Numbered from the stretch's first letter, positions 42,876 to 52,341 are shown. The stretch: DNA of 64,000 nt from Burkholderia puraquae (GCF_002099195.1 NZ_NBYX01000012.1:183418-247417), one strand, 5' to 3'. Numbers and translations are program-made. Notes: generated by a model not told the origin, from the letters alone.

Positions 42876-44633
42876 ATGAACGTCGGATTCTTCAATCCGA
42901 ACCGGATCGCCAATGCGTCCGCGTGGCGCGTCCTGCCGAACCGGTGGGATTTCATCGCGTTTCCGCTGATCATCTGCCTGATCGCGATGGCGGTCGTCGG
43001 TTTCCACGAAACGATGGCGCCGATCGGCGTGCTGCAGACGCAGAAGATCTCGCTCGACCCGTCGAACCTGCCCGAATACGCGTTGCGCACCACGCTGCGG
43101 ATGCTCGCCGCGATGGTCGCATCGCTGGCGTTCACGCTGATCTACGGCACGTTCGCGGCCAAGAGCCGCCGCGCGGGCATGGTGCTGATTCCGATCCTCG
43201 ACATCCTGCAGTCGGTGCCGGTGCTCGGCTTCATCTCGTTTACCGTCACGTTCTTTCTCGCGCTGTTCCCGAGCCGTGTGCTCGGCGCCGAGCTCGCGGC
43301 GATCTTCGCGATCTTCACGAGCCAGGCGTGGAACATGACGTTCAGCTTCTACCAGTCGCTGCGCACGGTGCCGCGCGACCTCGACGAAGTGTCGCGCGGT
43401 TTCCACCTGACGTCGTGGCAGCGCTTCTGGAAGCTCGAGGTGCCGTTCTCGATGCCGGGCCTGATCTGGAACATGATGATGTCGATGTCGGGCGGCTGGT
43501 TCTTCGTCGTCGCATCGGAGGCCATCACCGTCGGCAACCAGACCATCACGCTGCCGGGGATCGGTGCGTATCTCGCGCAGGCGATCGCGGACAAGAACTT
43601 CGGTGCGATCGGCTGGGTGATCCTCACGATGACCGTCGTGATCCTCGCGTACGACCAGTTCCTGTTCCGCCCGCTCATCGCGTGGGCCGACAAGTTCCGG
43701 ATGGAAAACACCGCATCGGGCGATGCGCCGCAGTCCTGGCTGCTCGACCTCGTGCGCCGCACCCGCCTGATTCATCAACTGCTCGTGCCGGCCGGCTGGT
43801 TCTTCGCGAAGGCCGCGCGGATTCCGCTGCGCCTGCCGCTGTCGGGCGCGATGCGCTTCACGCTGCCGAAAGTCGAGAAGAAGGCGTCGCGCACGGTCGA
43901 TATCGCGTGGTCGGCGCTGGTGCTGGTCGGCACGGCTTATATCGTGTGGCGCGTCGTCAGCTTCGTGTCGACCGGCGTGACGATGGCCGAGGTTGGCCAC
44001 GTGCTCGTGCTCGGGCTCATCACGCTGCTGCGCGTGGTCGTGCTGATCGCGATCGCGTCCGTGATCTGGGTGCCGGTCGGCGTGTGGATCGGGTTGCGCC
44101 CGCGGCTCGCCGAGAAGCTGCAGCCGCTCGCGCAGTTCCTCGCCGCGTTCCCGGCCAACCTGCTGTTCCCGGCGTTCGTGATCGTGATCGCGCGCTTCCA
44201 CCTGAACGCCGATATCTGGCTGTCGCCGCTGATCGTGCTCGGCACGCAGTGGTATATCCTCTTCAACGTGATCGCCGGCGCAACGTCCTACCCGAACGAC
44301 TATCGCGAAGCGGCGACGAACTTCCGCATTCGCGGCTGGCAGTGGTGGCGGCAGGCGATCCTGCCCGGCATCTTCCCGTACTACGTGACCGGTGCGATCA
44401 CCGCATCGGGCGGCGCGTGGAACGCGAGCATCGTGTCGGAAGCGGTGCAGTGGGGCAATACCAAGATCGAGGCGCACGGCCTCGGTGCCTATATCGCGCA
44501 GACCACCGCCGCCGGCGATTTTCCGAAGATCATCCTGGGCATCGCCGTGATGTCCCTGTTCGTCACCCTGTTCAACCGCCTGCTGTGGCGGCCGCTGTAT
44601 GCCTTCGCCGAAGCGAAGCTGCGGCTCGACTGA
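42876..44633 (+). CDS. ABC transporter permease, two BPD_transp domains fused (NitT/TauT type)
   Basis: A 585-residue inner-membrane protein made of two permease halves. Each has an EAA-type loop: EVSRGFHLTSWQRFWKLEVPFSMPGLIWN in the first (about residues 170-198) and YREAATNFRIRGWQWWRQAILPGIFPYY in the second (about 475-500). It therefore supplies both membrane subunits of an importer. The ATPase follows 22 bases later. No periplasmic binding-protein gene is next to it, so the ligand remains unknown; nitrate, sulfonate, taurine or bicarbonate are family possibilities. GGGGAGGG (42861-42868) precedes the start. Confidence 0.9.
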   Translation: MNVGFFNPNRIANASAWRVLPNRWDFIAFPLIICLIAMAVVGFHETMAPIGVLQTQKISLDPSNLPEYALRTTLRMLAAMVASLAFTLIYGTFAAKSRRAGMVLIPILDILQSVPVLGFISFTVTFFLALFPSRVLGAELAAIFAIFTSQAWNMTFSFYQSLRTVPRDLDEVSRGFHLTSWQRFWKLEVPFSMPGLIWNMMMSMSGGWFFVVASEAITVGNQTITLPGIGAYLAQAIADKNFGAIGWVILTMTVVILAYDQFLFRPLIAWADKFRMENTASGDAPQSWLLDLVRRTRLIHQLLVPAGWFFAKAARIPLRLPLSGAMRFTLPKVEKKASRTVDIAWSALVLVGTAYIVWRVVSFVSTGVTMAEVGHVLVLGLITLLRVVVLIAIASVIWVPVGVWIGLRPRLAEKLQPLAQFLAAFPANLLFPAFVIVIARFHLNADIWLSPLIVLGTQWYILFNVIAGATSYPNDYREAATNFRIRGWQWWRQAILPGIFPYYVTGAITASGGAWNASIVSEAVQWGNTKIEAHGLGAYIAQTTAAGDFPKIILGIAVMSLFVTLFNRLLWRPLYAFAEAKLRLD

Positions 44634-44655
44634 GACCGATTGAGAGCGAAACGCG

Positions 44656-45993
44656 ATGCACAATCCGAATGCTGTAAACGCCCCCGTCCAGACGAACCAG
44701 CCGCCGCGCCTCGGTGAGGAAATCCTGCGCGTCGATCACGTCTGCCGCGGCTTCAACAAGACGCAGGGCGAGCTGCTCGTGCTCGACGATGCGAACCTGG
44801 CGCTGCGCGAAGGCGAGATCGTCGGGCTGCTCGGCCGTTCAGGCTCGGGCAAGTCGACGCTGCTGCGCATCATCGCCGGGCTGATCGAGCCGACCGGCGG
44901 CGAAGTGACCTACCTCGGCCAGCCGCTGCGCGGCCCGGCTGAAGGCGTCGCGATGGTGTTCCAGACCTTCGCGCTGTTCCCGTGGCTTACCGTGCTGCAG
45001 AACGTGGAAGCCGGCCTCGAGGCGCTCGGTGTCGCTGCGCGCGAGCGGCGCGAGCGTGCGCTCGCCGCGATCGACCTGATCGGTCTCGACGGCTTCGAAA
45101 ACGCGTATCCGCGCGAGCTGTCGGGCGGCATGCGCCAGCGCGTCGGCTTTGCGCGCGCGCTCGTCGTCGATCCGACGATCCTGCTGATGGATGAGCCGTT
45201 CTCCGCGCTCGACGTGCTGACGGCCGAGACGCTGCGTACCGACCTGCTCGACCTGTGGACGCAGGGCCGCATGCCGATCAAGTCGGTGCTGATCGTCACG
45301 CACAACATCGAGGAAGCCGTGTTCATGTGCGACCGGATCCTCGTGCTGTCGTCGAACCCGGGCCGCGTGATCGCCGAGATCAAGGTGCCGTTCAAGCATC
45401 CGCGCAACCGTCTCGACCCGGCGTTCCGCAAGCTCGTCGACGACATCTACGCGAAGATGACGGCCCGCCAGACCGGCGAGGCGACGAAGAAGGGGCTCGA
45501 ACTCGGCAGCTGGCTGCCGCAGGTGTCGACCAACCTGATGGCCGGCCTGATCGAGACGCTCGCGATGGCGCCGTACCACGGCCGCGCGGACATGCCGGAA
45601 ATCGCGCGCTCGCTGCATCTCGAGGTCGACGACCTGTTCCCGATTGCCGAAGTGCTGCAGTACCTCGGCTTCGCGGACGTGCGGGAAGGCGACGTGTTCC
45701 TGACGCCGCCGGGCCGCGTGTTCGCGGAATTCGGCACGCAGGAGCGCAAGCTGATGTTCGCGGATCATCTGCTGAAGCATGTGCCGCTGGCTGCGCGGAT
45801 CAAGAAGGTGCTGAACGAGCGCCCAGGCCATCGCGCGCCGCGCGTGCGCTTCGAGCAGGAGCTGGAGGATTCCCTGTCGGACGGTGCCGCCGAGGAGACG
45901 CTCGACGCGGTGATCGACTGGGGCCGTTACGGCGAGATCTTTTCGTACAACGACCAGACCGAGATCTTCAGTCTCGAGGACGTCGAGTCCTGA
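44656..45993 (+). CDS. ABC transporter ATPase with C-terminal AAA-associated domain
   Basis: A 445-residue protein. Residues about 20-260 are a NrtD/SsuB/TauB-type ATPase: Walker A GRSGSGKST, Q-loop VFQTFALFPWLTVLQNVEAGLEA, signature LSGGMRQRVGFARALVV, Walker B ILLMDEPFSALD and H-loop VTHNIEEAVFM. Residues about 290-420 match the AAA-associated C-terminal domain (PF09821 as I recall it): NLMAGLIETLAMAPYHGRADMPEIARSLHLEVDDLFPIAEVLQYLGF. That region may sense a regulatory signal. It works with the fused permease. Confidence 0.9.
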   Translation: MHNPNAVNAPVQTNQPPRLGEEILRVDHVCRGFNKTQGELLVLDDANLALREGEIVGLLGRSGSGKSTLLRIIAGLIEPTGGEVTYLGQPLRGPAEGVAMVFQTFALFPWLTVLQNVEAGLEALGVAARERRERALAAIDLIGLDGFENAYPRELSGGMRQRVGFARALVVDPTILLMDEPFSALDVLTAETLRTDLLDLWTQGRMPIKSVLIVTHNIEEAVFMCDRILVLSSNPGRVIAEIKVPFKHPRNRLDPAFRKLVDDIYAKMTARQTGEATKKGLELGSWLPQVSTNLMAGLIETLAMAPYHGRADMPEIARSLHLEVDDLFPIAEVLQYLGFADVREGDVFLTPPGRVFAEFGTQERKLMFADHLLKHVPLAARIKKVLNERPGHRAPRVRFEQELEDSLSDGAAEETLDAVIDWGRYGEIFSYNDQTEIFSLEDVES

Positions 45994-46030
45994 AATCGAT
46001 GGGGCCGCGAGGTTTCCGGAGCGGATTCGA

Positions 46031-46513
46031 ATGACCGACAAACATCCCGATTTTTCACCGATTCGCATGAAGGCACGTGGATTCGTGTCGCAGGGGCGCA
46101 TCGAGGATGCGCTCGGGCTGTACGGCGACATCCTGAAGATTGCACCGGAAGACGCGGCGACGTATGCCGATCGCGGTACAACCTTCGCGATGGTCAAGAA
46201 GACGGATCTTGCGTTGAGCGATCTGAACCGGGCGATCGAGCTGGGGCACACGGACCCGTCGGCGTATTGCACGCTTGCGACGATTTGCCTCGAAGCCGGC
46301 AGCTACCAGCAGTCGCTGGATTACTTTGACAAGGCGCTGAAGCTCAATCCCGACCAGCCCTTCGTCTATTTCAACCGCGCCCGTGCCTACGAGACACTGG
46401 GCGATATCCGGGCCGCGATCGCCGATCTGGAGCGATGCCTGACCTACACCCCGGACGATGCGTTGTCCGCGAGGATCAAGGACAGGGTGGCGCAGCTCCG
46501 CGCACGCATGTAA
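46031..46513 (+). CDS. TPR-repeat protein
   Basis: A 160-residue protein almost entirely of tetratricopeptide repeats: ARGFVSQGRIEDALGLYGDILKIAPEDAATYADRGTTFAMVKKTDLALSDLNRAIEL, AYCTLATICLEAGSYQQSLDYFDKALKLNPDQPFVYFNRARAYETLGDIRAAIADLERC. No signal peptide, so probably cytosolic. It follows the ABC ATPase by 37 bases and may be its operon partner. Confidence 0.85.
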   Translation: MTDKHPDFSPIRMKARGFVSQGRIEDALGLYGDILKIAPEDAATYADRGTTFAMVKKTDLALSDLNRAIELGHTDPSAYCTLATICLEAGSYQQSLDYFDKALKLNPDQPFVYFNRARAYETLGDIRAAIADLERCLTYTPDDALSARIKDRVAQLRARM

Positions 46514-46564
46514 CGACTGCCGGCGCGAGCGCCCGGAACGGCGAGGGCGCCGCGCATCGCGCCG

Positions 46565-47059
46565 TTACTGCAAATTCCCCCACCGGTCGACCGCCGGTTC
46601 CGCCGACGCCCACTTCCAGTGCGTACCTTGCTGGCACGCATTCGCGAAATACCAGTCGGCCTTGTCGCCGTCCTTCACCGAGAACGCGAATTCCTTGCAC
46701 ATCGCGAGCGCGGACGCGTACGCGCGCGTGACGCGCACTTCGCCTTCGCCGTTTTCCAGCGGCAGCGTGTTCTTTACCTTCCACGGCTTCACTTCGCCGA
46801 CGGCGAGGCTGCCGGCCGTCTTCGCGATCGCGTCCTGCTGGTTCTGATGGAGTTGCTTCATCGTGCGGTTGACGGCTTCGTCGGTCGCGGCCTGCACGGC
46901 AATCCCGACGCCGACGCCGACCGCCGGGTTCGCGGTGACGAGGCCCGTCGCCGCACCGGCGAGTGCGCCGCTCGCCGCGCCGACCGACCCGCAGCCGGAC
47001 AGCGTGGCCGTCGCCGCGCACAGCGCGCCGATCGCCGCGATACGGAGCGCGATGCTCAT
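46565..47059 (-). CDS. Lipoprotein with glycine-zipper, paralogue 2 of a pair
   Basis: A 164-residue protein with a lipobox (TLSGC, about residues 19-23), a small-residue hydrophobic stretch (ASGALAGAATGLVTANPAVGVGVGIAVQ), and a C-terminal domain with AGSLAVGEVKPWKVKNTLPLENGEGEVRVTR and a closing WKWASAEPAVDRWGNLQ. The upstream gene shares this domain, so the pair arose by duplication. Its start overlaps the upstream stop by four bases. Function unknown. Confidence 0.82.
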   Translation of the reverse strand: MSIALRIAAIGALCAATATLSGCGSVGAASGALAGAATGLVTANPAVGVGVGIAVQAATDEAVNRTMKQLHQNQQDAIAKTAGSLAVGEVKPWKVKNTLPLENGEGEVRVTRAYASALAMCKEFAFSVKDGDKADWYFANACQQGTHWKWASAEPAVDRWGNLQ

Positions 47060-47607
47060 TGCAGCGCGCCCCAGCGTTCGGTTGCCGGTTCGGCCGATGC
47101 CCATTTCCACACGGGGCCGTCGCGGCAGATCGTAGCGACGTAGAACGCCGATTGCGCGGGCTTGTCGGCCTTGGCGGGCGTGTCGACCGCGAACACGATC
47201 TCCTTGCAGTCGAGCGGGCCGATGCTGATCATCCGGCTGACCGTCACGCGGCCCTGCTCGTCGTCCTCGATCGGGAACGAGTGGTGCGTCGACCACGGCG
47301 CGACGCCGCCCACGTCGAGCGAGCCGGCGGCCTTCGCGATCTGTTCCTGTGTGTAACGGTGTGCGACGCGCTGCGTGTACTGGACACCCGCACGCGCGCC
47401 GGCCACGGCGCCGAGGCCGATGCCCGTCGCGACGGCAGCGTTGTTGGTGACCTTGGAGGCGATCGCGGCGCCCGCGATACCGGCGCCGGCTGTCGCGCCC
47501 TCGCTGTACAGCGAGTTGCAGCCGGACAGCAGTGCGGCCGTGGCGATCGCGGCCAGCACGATGCGCGCCGGCATGGCCCGACGCGGCGATTCGAAACGAA
47601 TGTTCAT
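47056..47607 (-). CDS. Lipoprotein with glycine-zipper, paralogue 1 of a pair
   Basis: A 183-residue protein with an N-terminal signal and lipobox (LLSGC, about 26-30), a Gly/Ala-rich hydrophobic stretch (GATAGAGIAGAAIAS) and the shared domain AGSLDVGGVAPWSTHHSFPIEDDEQGRVTVSRM ... WKWASAEPATERWGALQ. The start at 47607 gives a few extra basic residues before the signal; an ATG at 47574 lacks a ribosome site. It is the first gene of the pair. Function unknown; probably an envelope protein. Confidence 0.82.
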   Translation of the reverse strand: MNIRFESPRRAMPARIVLAAIATAALLSGCNSLYSEGATAGAGIAGAAIASKVTNNAAVATGIGLGAVAGARAGVQYTQRVAHRYTQEQIAKAAGSLDVGGVAPWSTHHSFPIEDDEQGRVTVSRMISIGPLDCKEIVFAVDTPAKADKPAQSAFYVATICRDGPVWKWASAEPATERWGALQ

Positions 47608-47878
47608 CCCTGAGTGCAAGTCCTGTCTGGGTGAGCGGCAACGCGTGCACGCCCTCATGCCGCGTCATTGTTTCGCAATTGTCATAGGAAAAATGCAAAG
47701 CTTTGACAAATCGCCGGACGGCAGGCCGCGCGCGCGTGCGGCGATATTGTCGGATAGATGAATGGTGAGGGGTCGAAACGTTACAAATTGAAGGTAATTG
47801 TTACTCTGGCGTGCAAGGAAGCGACCTAGACTGTTCAGTTATGGAATGTTTCTTCGACGGCCTCGGGCCGCGCCGCAC

Positions 47879-48091
47879 ATGAGACACCCAGCCTTGCGCC
47901 GTTCGAAACGGTTTTCGCCCAGGCCGCCCGACGCTGGTGCAGACCGCCCGCGTCCGCAGACCGACGTGCCGTCGGCACCGCCTGCCGGCTCGCCCGGCGA
48001 GACGCCGTCCGACGGCGATCACAATCAGGGCGGCGCCCGCCCGGAAGGGCTCGACTATCAGCGGGATCTCGGCCAGGAGCAGGACGCCTGA
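47879..48091 (+). CDS. Small Pro-rich hypothetical protein
   Basis: A 70-residue frame starting MRHPALRRSKRFSPRPP and ending GLDYQRDLGQEQDA. The codons from about 47990 on show the GC-rich third positions typical of genes here. There is no recognisable domain and no good ribosome site. It lies 141 bases before otsA on the same strand. Confidence 0.4.
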   Translation: MRHPALRRSKRFSPRPPDAGADRPRPQTDVPSAPPAGSPGETPSDGDHNQGGARPEGLDYQRDLGQEQDA

Positions 48092-48232
48092 TGTCGTTGC
48101 CGCCGTATTCCGCCACTGTCTTTCACACCTGCATTGCTCACGTCTGAATCGCCGCACGGCCGCCTTCGGGCAGCCGTGTCTGCCTTGGCGCGCGCCGCGC
48201 GCCAGCCAATCGAATCGAGGAGGGGAAGCCGC

Positions 48233-49654
48233 ATGAGCAGATTGATCGTGGTATCGAACCGTGTCGCCGCCGGCGAGGACACGCGCCCGAGCGCGGGCGG
48301 CCTGGCAGTCGGCGTGATGGACGCGCTGAAGGAAACCGGCGGTGTCTGGTTCGGCTGGAACGGCGAGATCGTCGGCGCTCCCGACACCGAACCCGCGATC
48401 CAGCGGGACGGCAACGTCACCTATGCGACGGTCGGGCTGACCCGGCGCGACTACGACCAGTATTACCGCGGCTTCTCGAACGCGACGCTGTGGCCGGTGT
48501 TCCATTACCGCGGCGATCTCGCGCGCTTCGATCGCCAGGAGTACGCGGGCTATCTGCGCGTGAACGCAATGCTCGCGAAGCAACTCGCCGCGTTGCTACG
48601 CCCCGACGACCTGATCTGGGTACACGACTATCACCTGTTGCCGTTCGCGCATTACCTGCGCGAGCTCGGCGTGAAGAATCCGATCGGCTTCTTCCTGCAC
48701 ATTCCGTTTCCGTCGCCCGACATGCTGCGCCTCGTGCCGCCGCACGAGGAGCTCGTGAAGTTCATGTGCGCGTACGACGTGGCGGGCTTCCAGACCGAGG
48801 CCGACAAGCAGGCGTTTACCGACTACATCGAGCGGCGCGGAATCGGCGCGGCGAGCGACGACGGGATGCTGCATGCGCACGGTCGCGTCGTGAAGGTCGC
48901 CGCCTATCCGATCGGCGTGCATCCCGACGCGATCGCGCAGGCGGCCGTCCAGTACGGCACGCGCAAGCCGGTGAAGATGCTGCGCGAGGCGCTCGGCGAC
49001 CGCAAGCTGGTGATGAGCGTCGACCGCCTCGATTACTCGAAGGGGCTCGTCGAGCGCTTCCAGTCGTTCGAGCGGATGCTCGCGAATGCGCCGGGCTGGC
49101 AGGGGCGCGTGTCGTTGCTGCAGATCGCGCCGCCGACGCGTTCGGACGTGCAGACCTATCAGCAGATCCGCGAAACGCTCGAAGGTGAGGCCGGCCGCAT
49201 CAACGGCCGCTTCTCGCAGCTCGACTGGACGCCGATCCAGTACCTGAACCGCAAGTACGAGCGCAACCTGCTGATGGCGTTCTTCCGGATGTCGCAGGTC
49301 GGCTACGTGACGCCGCTGCGCGACGGGATGAATCTGGTCGCGAAGGAATACGTCGCGTCGCAGGATCCGGCCGATCCGGGCGTGCTCGTGCTGTCGGAGT
49401 TCGCGGGCGCGGCGGCCGAGCTGACCGGCGCGTTGCTCGTCAATCCGTACGATCTGTCGCAGATGGCCGAGGCGCTCGAACGTGCGCTGTCGATGCCGCT
49501 CGCGGAGCGGCAGGCGCGTCATGAGGAAAACCTCGCGCGGCTCCGTGAAAACGACCTTTCGGTCTGGCGCGATACGTTCGTCGCCGATTTGCGCAGTGTC
49601 GCGGCGGCTGCGTCGGTCACGCAGCGTGCCGGCCGGCGGGTTGCGCATGCGTGA
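48233..49654 (+). CDS. otsA: Trehalose-6-phosphate synthase
   Basis: A 473-residue GT20 enzyme that makes trehalose-6-phosphate from UDP-glucose and glucose-6-phosphate, for osmotic and stress protection. It has VVSNRVAAGEDTRPSAGGLAVGVMDAL, GWNGEI, VHDYHLLPFAHYLRE, GFFLHIPFPSPD, the VDRLDYSKGLVERFQSFERML motif with the phosphate-binding Arg and Lys, and PLRDGMNLVAKEYVASQ. GAGGAGGGG (48218-48226) fixes the start. otsB is not adjacent. Its last codons overlap the next ATPase gene by eight bases. Confidence 0.96.
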   Translation: MSRLIVVSNRVAAGEDTRPSAGGLAVGVMDALKETGGVWFGWNGEIVGAPDTEPAIQRDGNVTYATVGLTRRDYDQYYRGFSNATLWPVFHYRGDLARFDRQEYAGYLRVNAMLAKQLAALLRPDDLIWVHDYHLLPFAHYLRELGVKNPIGFFLHIPFPSPDMLRLVPPHEELVKFMCAYDVAGFQTEADKQAFTDYIERRGIGAASDDGMLHAHGRVVKVAAYPIGVHPDAIAQAAVQYGTRKPVKMLREALGDRKLVMSVDRLDYSKGLVERFQSFERMLANAPGWQGRVSLLQIAPPTRSDVQTYQQIRETLEGEAGRINGRFSQLDWTPIQYLNRKYERNLLMAFFRMSQVGYVTPLRDGMNLVAKEYVASQDPADPGVLVLSEFAGAAAELTGALLVNPYDLSQMAEALERALSMPLAERQARHEENLARLRENDLSVWRDTFVADLRSVAAAASVTQRAGRRVAHA

Positions 49655-50240
49655 GTTCGCACCGGGCACCGGTGCCGAGGACGAAGAGACGGACGCCGCC
49701 GCCGGCCGCTTCTTCGTCGTGACGGGCGGCCCGGGTTCGGGCAAGAGCACGCTGCTCGATGCGCTGGAACGCGCCGGCTTTGCGCGCTCGCAGGAAGCCG
49801 GGCGCGGCGTGATCCGCGACCAGATGGCCATCGACGGCCTCGCACTGCCGTGGCGCGACCCGGCGGCGTTCGCCGAGTTGATGCTGAGCTGGGAGATGCG
49901 TTCGTACCATCTCGCGCGGCATGCGCGCGGGCCGGTGTTTTTCGACCGCGGTGTGCCGGACGTGGTCGGCTACCTGCGGCTGACGGGCCTGCCGGTCCCC
50001 GCGCACGCCGAAGCGGCGGCCCGCCGTTTCCGCTATCACCGGCGCGTGTTCATCGCGCCGCCGTGGCCCGAGATCTATGCGCAGGACACTGAACGCCGGC
50101 AGGATTTCGCGGAAGCCGTGCGGACCTACGACGCGATGGTCGATTGCTACACATCATATGGCTACCGGCTGATCGAACTGCCGCGCGAGAGCGTGAAGGC
50201 GCGCGTACGCTTCGTGATGGACGCGCTCGACGCGGCATGA
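49647..50240 (+). CDS. AAA_28-type P-loop ATPase
   Basis: A 197-residue protein with Walker A VTGGPGSGKSTLLDAL (about residues 24-39), a kinase-like SQEAGRGVIRD, FFDRGVPDVVGYLRL and YRRVF..PPWPEIYAQDTERRQDF. This is the AAA_28/NadR-like nucleoside-kinase arrangement. It overlaps otsA by eight bases, so the two are coupled. Substrate unknown; a link to trehalose metabolism is only positional. Confidence 0.85.
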   Translation: MREFAPGTGAEDEETDAAAGRFFVVTGGPGSGKSTLLDALERAGFARSQEAGRGVIRDQMAIDGLALPWRDPAAFAELMLSWEMRSYHLARHARGPVFFDRGVPDVVGYLRLTGLPVPAHAEAAARRFRYHRRVFIAPPWPEIYAQDTERRQDFAEAVRTYDAMVDCYTSYGYRLIELPRESVKARVRFVMDALDAA

Positions 50241-50271
50241 TGCGCGGATCTGTGGGCGGCGAGCGGCCGTG

Positions 50272-51639
50272 TCAGGTCGCCGTGTCCGGCCGCGGCGATG
50301 CGATGCGCAGCATGCTGACGACCGCAGCCACCGCCGCGAATGCCGCGGCGACATAGAGCGCAATCGTCGGCCCGCGATCGGGCGCGAGCCCGAAAATCAA
50401 TGCGACGAGCGCGGCCCCAAGCGTCTGCCCGGTCAGCCGTGCGGTGCTCAGCATGCCGCCCGCGCCACCGCTGCGTTCGCGCGGCGCGGAAGACAGCATC
50501 GCGCGGTTGTTCGGCGACTGGAACAACCCGAAGCCCGCACCGCACAGCGCCATCCGCCACACGATGTCGACGGTGCCCGGGTGCGCGCCGATCGTCGCGA
50601 GCGACAGCAGCCCGGCCGCGAACAGCGCGAGCCCGATCCCGCCGAGGATGCCGGCCGAATAGCGATCCGACAGCACGCCCGCGAGCGGCGCGGCGAACAC
50701 GATCACGAGCGGCCACGGCGTCATGTACAGGCCCGTCTCGACCTGCGAGAAGCCGAGCGAGTTCTGCAGCCAGAACGGCAGCGCGACGAACGCGAGCATC
50801 TGCGACGTGAACGACGCCATCGACGTATAGATCGACAGTGCGAACATCGGGATGCGCATCAGGTCGACGGGCAAGAGCGGCGCCGGCTGCGACAGCTGGC
50901 GCTTCACGAAGAAGTAGCCGACGACGAACGCGACGGCCAGCTCGGCCGCGACGTACGCATGGCTTTCGCCGTGGCCAAGCCCGTCCACGGCCGTGATCAG
51001 CAGCCCGAACACGCACGCGTTCATCAGCGCGCTCGGGAAATCGTACGGCGCATCGTGCAGCGGGTTGGACGGCAGCGCGCGCAGGCTGCCGAATACCGCC
51101 GCGATGCCGATCGGCACGTTGACCGCGAACAGCCACGGCCACGATGCGAACGACAGGATCGCGGACGCGACCGTCGGCCCGATCGCCGACGACAGCGCCA
51201 CCACCATCGCGTTGATCGACAGCCCGCGCCCGAGCATCGACGACGGGTAGATCATCCGCACGAGCGCCGCGTTGACGCTCATGATGCCGGCCGCGCCGAA
51301 CCCCTGGATCACGCGCATCACGGCCAGCATCGGCAGCGAGCCGGCGAGCGCGCAGCCGAGCGACGCCGCGGTGAACAGCGCGAGCCCCGCGATGTAGACG
51401 CGGCGATAGCCGATGCGCTCGCCGAGCGACGCGAGCGGCAGCAGCGTGATCGTGACCGCGAGCTGGTATGCATTGACGATCCAGATCGACGCGGCGTCGG
51501 ACGCATGCAGGTCGCGCGCGATCGTCGGCAGCGCGACGTTCGCGATGGCGCCGTCGAGCACGGCGAGCGTGATGCCCAGTGCGACGCAGACGATCGCCCA
51601 GTAGCGTTGCGGAAGCGGCAGGCCGGTATCGGCGTTCAT
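50272..51639 (-). CDS. MFS exporter, DHA2 (14-helix drug:H+ antiporter) type
   Basis: A 455-residue inner-membrane transporter. It has AVLDGAIANVALPTIARDLHASDAASIWIVNAYQLAV (motif D1 of DHA2), LGERIGYRRVYIAGL (motif A), VMRVIQGFGAAGIMSVNAALV and SSAIGPTVASAI (antiporter motif C region). Likely a multidrug or metabolite exporter. It starts at 51639 and converges on the ATPase gene. Confidence 0.9.
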   Translation of the reverse strand: MNADTGLPLPQRYWAIVCVALGITLAVLDGAIANVALPTIARDLHASDAASIWIVNAYQLAVTITLLPLASLGERIGYRRVYIAGLALFTAASLGCALAGSLPMLAVMRVIQGFGAAGIMSVNAALVRMIYPSSMLGRGLSINAMVVALSSAIGPTVASAILSFASWPWLFAVNVPIGIAAVFGSLRALPSNPLHDAPYDFPSALMNACVFGLLITAVDGLGHGESHAYVAAELAVAFVVGYFFVKRQLSQPAPLLPVDLMRIPMFALSIYTSMASFTSQMLAFVALPFWLQNSLGFSQVETGLYMTPWPLVIVFAAPLAGVLSDRYSAGILGGIGLALFAAGLLSLATIGAHPGTVDIVWRMALCGAGFGLFQSPNNRAMLSSAPRERSGGAGGMLSTARLTGQTLGAALVALIFGLAPDRGPTIALYVAAAFAAVAAVVSMLRIASPRPDTAT

Positions 51640-51804
51640 GGCGGGAGCAAATGCGTGGTTGTCCGCGCGCCCGGTTGCCGGTTGCGTGCGCAACCATGCG
51701 GAAGGGTGGAGGCGGCGATGAGCGGCCCGGCCGGCGCGACTGCATTGACACCGGCGCGGGGCCGGTCGAGTGTATCACCGGGCCGCATGGCGCGACGCCG
51801 GCGC

Positions 51805-52185
51805 TCAGCCTTCGAAGTCGAGGCCGCCGAGCCGCACGAGCGGGTCGGCCTGCGTGCGCGACAGGAGATCGATGTCGCGCGCGCTCTGCCATGCGCCCAG
51901 TTTTTTCGGCAGGGCGGCCAGGTAGTGCTCGAAGCGCTGCGGGCCGTCCGGCTCCATCAGCCGCTCGATTTCGTCGGTGTCCCAGGTCAGCTCGAGGTTC
52001 AGCGGATGTTCGAAGCCGCTGACATGCTCGTGCGGCGCGCTGCGGATCTGCACGCGCGTCGGGTGCCCGTGGCCGCCATACGGGACGACGTCGGTCAGCA
52101 CGTGTTCGGCGAAGAAGGCGGCGATCGCCTGCGCGATGCGCGGGGCGAATTCGGTATCGAAACGGCGGGCGGTTTCGGGCTGCAT
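51805..52185 (-). CDS. Conserved hypothetical protein (possibly DUF5594)
   Basis: A 126-residue cytosolic protein starting MQPETARRFDTEFAPRIAQAIAAFFAEHVLTDVVPYGGHGHPTRVQIRSAPHEHVSGFEHPLNLELTWDTDEIERLM. I believe this corresponds to a Burkholderia-restricted family, perhaps DUF5594, but cannot confirm it. GGAGACG precedes the start at 52185. Codon use is native. Confidence 0.7.
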   Translation of the reverse strand: MQPETARRFDTEFAPRIAQAIAAFFAEHVLTDVVPYGGHGHPTRVQIRSAPHEHVSGFEHPLNLELTWDTDEIERLMEPDGPQRFEHYLAALPKKLGAWQSARDIDLLSRTQADPLVRLGGLDFEG

Positions 52186-52341
52186 GACGGCGTCTCCTGT
52201 GTGCCGAAAATCGTAGCATGGCGACGGCGCGTTTCGGTGTGCGTGATGGCGGTAATCGCGCGTTACCACTTGCTGCATCTATTACGGCCGCAAGCCGCCA
52301 CAATGCATTGCATCCAGTTCCACTTCGCGTGGGAGTCCATC

